From the NCBI GenBank assembly GCA_021613335.1, contig JAJTWR010000242.1:1-64000 (forward strand): 64,000 nucleotides of DNA, read 5' to 3'. Positions 10,893-64,000 of this stretch are shown piece after piece. Under the pieces are notes generated by a model. It was not told the DNA's origin, did not search any database, and worked only from the letters and a program-made list of their open reading frames with translations. How positions within the stretch are numbered: position 1 is the first letter of the stretch; the number at the start of each line of letters is the position of its first letter. This DNA comes from Whitmania pigra (Eukaryota > Annelida > Clitellata > Hirudinida > Haemopidae). Made by a program: the position numbers and the translations under genes.

Positions 10893-10964
10893 TGCCCACA
10901 CTGAGGATTGAACACACGACCGCTGGTTTACAAAACCAGCGCTCTACCTCTGAGCTATAGAGGC
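10893..10964 (-). pseudogene. CGT-type tRNA-Thr with TGT anticodon, degraded
   Basis: Same T-stem damage as the copy at 8,457, with loop TTTGTAA and U68. Confidence 0.7.
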
Positions 10965-11201
10965 GACAGAAAACCTACGTATTCTGCAATGTTTAGACCC
11001 CTTTCTCAAAGTTCAATGCCACCATCGAAACATCGAATGACGACTTTGCTCTTCTGGACGACGATCCTCTGACCCGAATAGTTATGTGAAACCCGTTAGG
11101 CACTATGGAAACGGAAGAAAATAAAAAAATTCTTTGCATAAAGTCAATAATGGACAGAACTTGCACTAAAGATGCTCCATCAATTTCAGAAACAGACATC
11201 A

Positions 11202-11274
11202 TATCCCTAGTGAGGATTGAACTCACGACCGCTGGTTTACAAGACCAGCGCTCTGGCCACTGAGTTATAGAGGC
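11202..11274 (-). tRNA. tRNA-Thr-TGT: tRNA-Thr (TGT), box A and acceptor variant
   Basis: 73 nt with one extra base in the D loop, plus TAGGGAT acceptor, G10A and T3. Confidence 0.7.
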
Positions 11275-11441
11275 AAGCGTGACGAAATGCAGGTCCCTCG
11301 AGATTTTGCTTGACCTAAACCACGCCAGCGCCTAAAACCTTGTCCCGACCTTATACGCAAAACACGCCTAGGTCCCTGAATTCGGTCGTCTCTTATACTG
11401 AGGCATCGTGGAATCCTTCGGAGGCAGTTGCTCCTCAAAAC

Positions 11442-11512
11442 TGCCCCAGTGAGGATTGAACTCACGACCGCTGGTTTACAAAACCAGCGCTCTACCTCTG
11501 AGCTATAGAGGC
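11442..11512 (-). tRNA. tRNA-Thr-TGT: CGT-type body with TGT anticodon
   Basis: Near twin of the copy at 10,346: 71 nt, loop TTTGTAA, acceptor one base short. Confidence 0.75.
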
Positions 11513-11750
11513 GACAGAAAACCTACGGATTCTGCAATGTTTAGACCCCTTTCTCAAAGTTCAATGCCACCATCGAAACATCGAATGACGACTTTGCTCT
11601 TCTGGACGACGATCCTCTGACCCGAATAGTTATGTAGACCCGTTAGGCACCTATGGAAACGGAAGAAAATAAAAAGAATTCTTTGCATAAAGACAATAAT
11701 GACAGAATTTGCACTAAAGAAGCTCCATCAATTTCAGAAAAAGACATCCA

Positions 11751-11822
11751 TGCCCCCAGTGAGGATTGAACTCACGACCGCTGGTTTACAAAACCAGCGC
11801 TCTGCCACTGAGCTATAGAGGC
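11751..11822 (-). tRNA. tRNA-Thr-TGT: tRNA-Thr (TGT), U32
   Basis: Intact acceptor, loop TTTGTAA, T5 terminator. Confidence 0.9.
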
Positions 11823-11993
11823 AAGCGTGACAAAATGCTGATCTCTTCGAGATTTTGCTTGATCTAACCAAACACGCCAGCGCCTAAAACCTTGTCCCGA
11901 CCTTATACGCAAAACACGCCTAGGTCCCTGAATTCGGTCGTCTCTTATACTCAGGCATCGTGAAATCCTTCGGAAGCAGTTTCTCCTCAAAAC

Positions 11994-12065
11994 TGCCCAC
12001 ACTGAGGATTGAACACACGACCGCTGGTTTACAGAACCAGCGCTCTACCTCTGAGCTATAGAGGC
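11994..12065 (-). pseudogene. CGT-type tRNA-Thr with altered U33
   Basis: The loop is TCTGTAA: anticodon TGT but the invariant U33 is C. The T stem is mispaired as at 8,457. Confidence 0.7.
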
Positions 12066-12302
12066 GACAGAAAACCTACGTATTCTGCAATGTTTAGACC
12101 CCTTTCTCAAAGTTCAATGCCACCATCGAAACATCGAATGACGACTTTGCTCTTCTGGACGACGATCCTCTGACCCGAATAGTTATGTAAACCCGTTAGG
12201 CACCTATGGAAACGGAAGAAAATAAAAAGAATTCTTTGCATAAAGTCAATAATGACAGAACTTGCACTAAAGATGCTCCATCAATTTCAGAAACAGACAT
12301 CA

Positions 12303-12374
12303 TATCCCTAGTGAGGATTGAACTCACGACCGCTGGTTTACAAGACCAGCGCTCTGCCACTGAGTTATAGAGGC
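12303..12374 (-). tRNA. tRNA-Thr-TGT: tRNA-Thr (TGT), box A and acceptor variant
   Basis: Linked set: TAGGGAT acceptor, G10A, T3 terminator. Confidence 0.72.
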
Positions 12375-12541
12375 AAGCGTGACGAAATGCAGATCCCTTC
12401 GAGATTTTGCTTGACCTAAACCACGCCAGCGCCTAAAACCTTGTCCCGACCTTATACGCAAAACACGCCTAGGTCCCTGATTCGGTCGTCTCTTATACTC
12501 AGGCATCGTGAAATCCTTCGGAAGCAGTTTCTCCTCAAAAC

Positions 12542-12613
12542 TGCCCACAGTGAGGATTGAACTCACGACCGCTGGTTTACGAGACCAGCGCTCTACCTCT
12601 GAGCTATAGAGGC
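12542..12613 (-). tRNA. tRNA-Thr-CGT: tRNA-Thr (CGT), acceptor mismatch
   Basis: C5:U68 acceptor variant, T4 terminator. Confidence 0.85.
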
Positions 12614-12850
12614 GACAGAAAACCTACGGATTCTGCAATGTTTAGACCCCTTTCTCAAAGTTCAATGCCACCATCAAAACATCGAATGACGACTTTGCTC
12701 TTCTGGACGACGATCCTCTGACCCGAATAGTTATGTAAACCCGTTAGGCACCTATGGAAACGGAAGAAAATAAAAAGAATTCTTTGCATAAAGTCAATAA
12801 TGACAGAACTTGCACTAAAGATGCTCCATCAATTTCAGAAACAGACATCA

Positions 12851-12922
12851 TATCCCTAGTGAGGATTGAACTCACGACCGCTGGTTTACAAGACCAGCGC
12901 TCTGCCACTGAGTTATAGAGGC
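12851..12922 (-). tRNA. tRNA-Thr-TGT: tRNA-Thr (TGT), box A and acceptor variant
   Basis: Linked set: TAGGGAT acceptor, G10A, T3 terminator. Confidence 0.72.
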
Positions 12923-13090
12923 AAGCGTGACGAAATGCAGGTCCCTTCGAGATTTTGCTTGACCTAAACCACGCCAGCGCCTAAAACCTTGTCCCGACCT
13001 TATACGCAAAACACGCCTAGGTCCCTGAATTCGGTCGTCTCTTATACTCAGGCATCGTGGAATCCTTCGGAGGCAGTTGCTCCTCAAAAC

Positions 13091-13161
13091 TGCCCCAGTG
13101 AGGATTGAACTCACGACCGCTGGTTTACAAGACCAGCGATCTGCCACTGAGCTATAGAGGC
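13091..13161 (-). tRNA. tRNA-Thr-TGT: tRNA-Thr (TGT), shortened acceptor
   Basis: 71 nt; acceptor one base short and a D-stem change (GAGC to GATC). Doubtful function. Confidence 0.72.
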
Positions 13162-13332
13162 AAACGTGACAAAATGCTGATCTCTTCGAGATTTTGCTTG
13201 ATCTAAACCACGCCATGCGCCAAAAACCTTTTTCCCGACCTTATACGCAAAAGACGCCTGGGTCCCTGAATTTCGTCGTCTCCGTATACTCAGGCATCTG
13301 GAATCTTCGGAAGCAGTTTTCTCCTTCAAAAC

Positions 13333-13404
13333 CGCCAACAATGAGGATTGACTAACGACCGCTGGTTTACGACACCAGCGCTCCATACCCTGAACTATAG
13401 AGGC
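13333..13404 (-). pseudogene. tRNA-Thr (CGT) pseudogene
   Basis: Several indels and substitutions in the D and T arms and a degraded acceptor. It lies in a segment rich in single-base indels, so some damage may be consensus error. Confidence 0.65.
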
Positions 13405-13651
13405 GACTGAAAACACGACGTGATTCTGCAATGTTTAGCCCCTTTCTCAAGTTCAATGCCACCATCGAAACATCGAATGACGACTTTGCTCTTCTGGACG
13501 ACGATCCATCTGACCCGAATAGTTATGTAGACCCGTTAGGCACCCATGGAAACGGAAGAAAATAAAAAGAATTCTTTTCATAAGTGCAATAATGACTCCC
13601 AGAATTTGCACTAAAGACAGCTCCATCAATTTCAGAAAAAGACAATCATCA

Positions 13652-13721
13652 TGCCCCCATGAGGATGAACTCACGACCGCTGGTTTACAAGACCAGCGCT
13701 CTGCCACTGAGCTATAGAGGC
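13652..13721 (-). pseudogene. tRNA-Thr (TGT) pseudogene
   Basis: 70 nt; two single-base deletions in the acceptor/T arm. Anticodon arm and box A are intact. Same indel-rich segment. Confidence 0.65.
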
Positions 13722-13891
13722 CAAAGTGACAAAATGCTGATCTCTTCGAGATTTTGCTTGACCTAAACCATGCCAGAGCCAAAAAAACCTTGTCCCGAAT
13801 TATTACGCATAACACGCCTATGTCCCTGAATTCGGTCGTCTCTTATACTCAGGCATCGTGGAATCCTTCGGAGGCAGTTGCTCCTCAAAAC

Positions 13892-13962
13892 TGCCCCAGT
13901 GAGGATTGAACTCACGACCGCTGGTTTACAAAACCAGCGCTCTGCCACTGAGCTATAGAGGC
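13892..13962 (-). tRNA. tRNA-Thr-TGT: tRNA-Thr (TGT), shortened acceptor, U32
   Basis: Near twin of the copy at 9,557. Confidence 0.78.
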
Positions 13963-14130
13963 AAGCGCGACAAAATGCTGATCTCTTCGAGATTTTGCTT
14001 GATCTAAACCACGCCTGCGCCAAAAACCTTGTCCCGACCTTATACGCAAAACACGCCTAGGTCCCTGAATTCGGTCGTCTCTTATACTCAGGCATCGTGA
14101 AATCTTTCGGAAGCAGTTTCTCCTCAAAAC

Positions 14131-14202
14131 TGCCCACAGTGAGGATTGAACTCACGACCGCTGGTTTACGAGACCAGCGCTCTACCTCTGAGCTATAGAG
14201 GC
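14131..14202 (-). tRNA. tRNA-Thr-CGT: tRNA-Thr (CGT), acceptor mismatch
   Basis: C5:U68 acceptor variant, T4 terminator. Confidence 0.85.
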
Positions 14203-14439
14203 GACAGAATACCTACGGATTCTGCAATGTTTAGACCCCTTTCTCAAAGTTCAATGCCACCATCGAAACATCGAATGACGACTTTCTCTTCTGGACGACG
14301 ATCCTCTGACCCGAATAGTTAGGTAGACCCGTTAGGCACCTATGGAAACGGAAGAAAATAAAAAGAATTCTTTGCATAAAGACAATAATGACAGAATTTG
14401 CACTAAAGATGCTCCATCAATTTCAGAAAAAGAGATCAA

Positions 14440-14511
14440 TGCCCCCAGTGAGGATTGAACTCACGACCGCTGGTTTACAAGACCAGCGCTCTGCCACTGA
14501 GCTATAGAGGC
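14440..14511 (-). tRNA. tRNA-Thr-TGT: tRNA-Thr (TGT)
   Basis: Consensus body with a T5 terminator. Confidence 0.92.
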
Positions 14512-14679
14512 AAGCGTGACGAAATGCAGATCCCTTCGAGATTTTGCTTGACCTAAACCACGCCAGCGCCAAAAACCTTGTCCCGACCTTATACGCAAAA
14601 CACGCCTAGGTCCCTGAATTCGGTCGTCTCTTATACTGAGGCATCGTGGAATCCTTCGGAAGCAGTTTCTCCTCAAAAC

Positions 14680-14751
14680 TCCCCTCAGTGAGGATTGAAC
14701 TCACGACCGCTGGTTTACAAGACCAGCGCTCTGTCACTGAGCTACAGAGGC
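14680..14751 (-). tRNA. tRNA-Thr-TGT: tRNA-Thr (TGT), edge copy
   Basis: Last copy of the array. Acceptor has G1:G72 and C5:A68 mismatches; D loop AGTGACA. Likely decaying. Confidence 0.72.
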
Positions 14752-15875
14752 AAGTGTAACGAAATGCTGATCTCTTCGAGATTTTGCTTGACCTAAACCA
14801 CTCCTGCGCCAAAAACCTTGTCCCGACCTTATATGCAAAACACGCCTAGGTCCCTGAATTCGGTCGTCTCTTATACTCAGGCATCGTGGATAGTTATATA
14901 AGCCCGTTTGGCACCTAAGGAAACTGAACAGATTAGAATGAATTCTTTGTATAAAGACAATAATGAGGTGTGGTACTATCTGGCGTTTATATGGTAATTA
15001 TTGGTTGATTGATTTCAAACTAAAGGATTTGATAGAGGAAGCTCCTAGCAATCGCCTTGGTGTGTAATTTGAAGTTATTCGTGTTATTTGAATAACAATG
15101 TTTTAAATGTGTTTTGCTTTCTCACAAGCATACGCAGATATATGTAAAAAAATTGAAGGCACATGAGCTTTGGATGCTAGCCAGCTTTGTAGAACTTTTA
15201 ACAAGCTTTTAATTTAATACAATGTAACTCAAGCTGAGCTTGTGTTGACTGCTATTATGACCAAACACACTTCGAATTCGCAAATGAACTTTTCGCGTAT
15301 GAAGTTGGTCATAATTGGCTAACAAACTCTTGTTTGGGACGGTAATCTCTTTCTTGTTAGCCTAATAAGCAATTGCCAGAGATAGATGTTCTTAGTTTAT
15401 TCCTTGTAAGAGTTTGGTTAGCGATGTGACACAAGGATGTTGTTTTCGGAGTTATGACAACAATGGGAAACACAAAATCTATGACTCAAATTAAATTTTG
15501 CTAATTGTGATGATGTAGTTTCCAGCACTGACCCTGTTGAAGTTTTACAATTTGTATTAAAATAAAATTTTTCTTGATTTATTTCATTATTGGTCTAATC
15601 TTGCTTTAATTTTGATTTTTATGACGATGTAATTTCTGACACTGACTCTGTTGAATTTTTGAATTAAATTGTGTTTGACTTGTTTCATGAATAATCTGAT
15701 CTTTAATTAATTGGGAACTAATGGTTATGTATAATAACATGAATCGTATTTAAAAATGATAATAATTGACATTAAAAGCTAGTTCATGATCTGGGCTTTT
15801 CTTGGACTCGTTGGTCGGGCGATTTGGGTTTTTTTTTTCAAAAATCACACTGGCAACCCTGAACAGCAACAATGA
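14752..15875. other. Array edge and AT-rich spacer
   Basis: Spacer sequence runs to about 14,967 but jumps from the short-spacer type to the long-spacer type at about 14,890, so part of a unit has been deleted. Beyond that the DNA is AT-rich with no coding signal. Two related segments of about 40 bp (15,510-15,550 and 15,622-15,660), sharing the pattern CACTGAC(C/T)CTGTTGAA, form an old tandem duplication. Confidence 0.7.
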
Positions 15876-15915
15876 AGTTAACAAGACAAGCGCTCTGCCA
15901 CTGATATATAGAGGC
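15876..15915 (-). pseudogene. Relic 5' half of a tRNA-Thr (TGT)
   Basis: About 40 nt match the acceptor 5' strand, D arm and anticodon loop of the array tRNAs. The T arm and 3' acceptor are absent. It lies about 0.9 kb beyond the array. Confidence 0.7.
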
Positions 15916-15936
15916 AACTAACAAAGTACCGCATCC

Positions 15937-16054
15937 GTGCGCCCGCATGGCCTAACGGTTAAGGCTGCGCCTCTCACGATGGCAGCACGGGGTTCAGACC
16001 CCGCTGCGGGAACACCGTCCTAATCATCTAGATATGCAACGACGTTAATAAAAC
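15937..16054 (+). mobile_element. tRNA-derived SINE, family 1, copy 1
   Basis: It has a tRNA-like head with 6 acceptor pairs (CCCGCA/TGCGGG), box A-like GGCCTAACGGTTAAGG and box B-like GGGGTTCAGACCC, followed by a short unique tail ending GTTAATAAAAC. The same unit occurs at 53,351-53,477 on the other strand, which argues for a mobile element and not a tRNA gene. The anticodon arm does not pair properly. Confidence 0.8.
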
Positions 16055-16249
16055 ACGAACTTTTAAATGCCGCATCCCTTCGAGAAATTGCAGACCCCAA
16101 AACACCTCTTCTTTCCATGTATGTATTGCGTCATTGTATTATTTTTTATTACTCTACGCTGTGCATTTAATTTTTATTAATATATTATTTGATTTTCCCC
16201 GTTTAGATGATTTATTTGGTTTTACTCGAATCAATTCATTCGGCCTTTC

Positions 16250-16255
16250 TTTATT
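16250..16255 (-). promoter_or_regulatory. Polyadenylation signal AATAAA
   Basis: First AATAAA on the minus strand after the protocadherin stop codon (88 nt downstream). Two further AATAAA at 16,211-16,216 and 16,173-16,178. Confidence 0.5.
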
Positions 16256-16342
16256 CATAATTTTGTTCTATTTTGGTTTTGATTATTTTCAATTTGAGCT
16301 GATATCCGAATTCGAAATTGATTCGTTCATTCCGTTCATTAT

Positions 16343-63254
<46,912 letters not shown>

Positions 63255-63285
63255 GTTGATGTGTTTTGGTTTGTCCTATTGGAAT

Positions 63286-64000
63286 CTGAAATTGTTTTAA
63301 AATTACTGATGAAATATTTTAAGTTTAAATTTATTGTGTTATTTGTTTTATCCGAAATATAATGTTAGTTTTATGTACTTATTCACTTATTATTGCCAAC
63401 AAAAGTTGCATTTGATTTAATTGTAAATTGTTTGCATTCTAAATCATTTGAATGTACATTTCTTGAATTGCAAATTAATTGAATTGTAAAAGATTTGAAC
63501 TTATTATGTTAATTATTGGGGGTACAGGTTAGCCGAATGGGTTACGTGCCTTCATACGTTCCTGAAGAACCCAGCCTGCGCTGCCGCCAGCGCCCTTAGG
63601 AAAGTACTGTAAATTATTTGTGCTATAAATTATTTTATCCTTGCAAAATTTTATTTCACGTCGGAATAAATTGAAAATAAAATATTTTTTATTTCAAATA
63701 AATTCAAAGAAATCAATTTGCTTCAATTTCGTTGAGTGGTTGTCGTGCAAGAAATCATACGATGAGTGGGCGATGTTTTAGTCTTTTCTTCCTTTGCTTT
63801 CAACATCAGCCATGTTTCATCCGCCATCTTTTATTACAATTAATTAAATTCAATTATTTGCCTAATTACGGCGGTTGTTAATTTTTACTCAATTTCATGT
63901 TTGCATTAGAAACTAATGTATTATGTATTACAAATTATTAGAAATTATTTTTGCATTTAATAGATCGATAAATTAATTTGATAAAATTTCAATTCTGCAA
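63286..64000. other. Upstream flank of the protocadherin
   Basis: AT-rich. A likely 3' splice site (CAATTTCAG, AG at 63,286-63,287) suggests a 5' noncoding exon outside or in this flank. A tRNA-like GC-rich patch at 63,519-63,600 (GGTTAGCCGAATGGGTTA) may be another SINE head. No TATA box can be assigned. Confidence 0.5.

Larger units (their letters stand above)
1..14967 (-). repeat. Tandem array of 55 tRNA-Thr genes and gene copies
   Basis: The array consists of 55 cloverleaf-sized copies (70-73 nt) read on the minus strand at intervals of about 240 or 310 bp. Consensus body: acceptor GCCTCTA pairing with TGGGGGC, discriminator A, no CCA encoded, 5-bp anticodon stem CTGGT/ACCAG, T loop TTCAATC. 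One body type has D loop AGTGGCA and loop CTTGTAA (anticodon TGT). The other has D loop AGAGGTA and loop CTCGTAA (anticodon CGT). In transcript order units read CGT-TGT (13 units of about 549 bp) or CGT-TGT-TGT (9 units of about 789 bp); two TGT copies remain at the right edge. Box A (TAGCTCAGTGGC) and box B (GTTCAATCC) are internal. Pol III terminators are T4-T5 just after the gene. Spacers of about 168 and 237 bp are near identical between units, which implies recent amplification or homogenisation. Bases 1-185 are a partial long spacer, so the array continues leftwards outside the window. Confidence 0.95.

Noticed and set aside
207..14812. Dozens of 60-160 aa ORFs repeated across the array
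   Set aside because: They are translations of tRNA plus spacer repeated by tandem duplication; no codon bias or domain, and both strands are open.
1..14967. Possible CRISPR array
   Set aside because: Units are 240-310 bp and contain tRNA genes; there are no short direct repeats with unique spacers and the genome is metazoan.
15937..16010. Stand-alone tRNA (Glu-like CTC)
   Set aside because: The anticodon arm does not pair, the T loop is one base short, and a copy with the same tail lies at 53,351-53,477 with target duplications: it is a SINE.

Overview
This is eukaryotic, metazoan DNA: AT-rich, full of microsatellites, with a spliced gene and no bacterial-style operons. The best guess is a marine invertebrate, perhaps a lophotrochozoan. 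That guess rests on the intron-split seven-cadherin-domain protocadherin, tRNA-derived SINEs and the very high density of GAT/ATC, AAT, ATCC, TTCA and CTCA microsatellites. The species cannot be fixed from the sequence.

Region 1 (1 to about 14,970) is a tandem array of 55 threonine tRNA genes or gene copies, all on the minus strand. There are only two body types: one with anticodon TGT (33 copies) and one that normally has CGT (22 copies, 5 of which carry TGT). They alternate in units of about 549 bp (two tRNAs) or about 789 bp (three tRNAs). The left end of the array lies outside the window. Roughly half the copies look intact; the rest show linked damage to the acceptor stem, box A or terminator. 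Long ORFs across this region are artefacts of the tandem repeat.

Region 2 (about 14,970 to 16,340) holds a short AT-rich spacer, a relic half tRNA, one tRNA-derived SINE and the 3' flank of the next gene.

Region 3 (16,343 to 63,254, minus strand) is one gene, a protocadherin. I assembled 17 coding exons by hand. They give one open frame of 3,702 nt (1,233 aa): signal peptide, seven cadherin (EC) repeats, a transmembrane helix and a cytoplasmic tail of about 300 residues ending in a class I PDZ ligand. Every splice junction is GT-AG and every phase matches its partner. Two further phase-0 cassette exons (57 and 63 nt) are possible. An intronic stop plus an intronic AATAAA could give an isoform without the PDZ ligand.

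The introns (189 nt to 10.6 kb) carry large microsatellites, two SINE families (with one nested insertion that has clear target-site duplications), an R2-like endonuclease-type non-LTR fragment, a hAT/BED transposon remnant and minisatellites. The GAT/ATC triplet repeat also enters the coding sequence: it encodes most of the signal-peptide core and an acidic insert in EC7. Several exons sit between complementary triplet arrays, with AUC upstream and GAU downstream in the transcript. This could fold introns over exons and is the most unusual feature here. The last 0.7 kb (63,286 to 64,000) is upstream flank.
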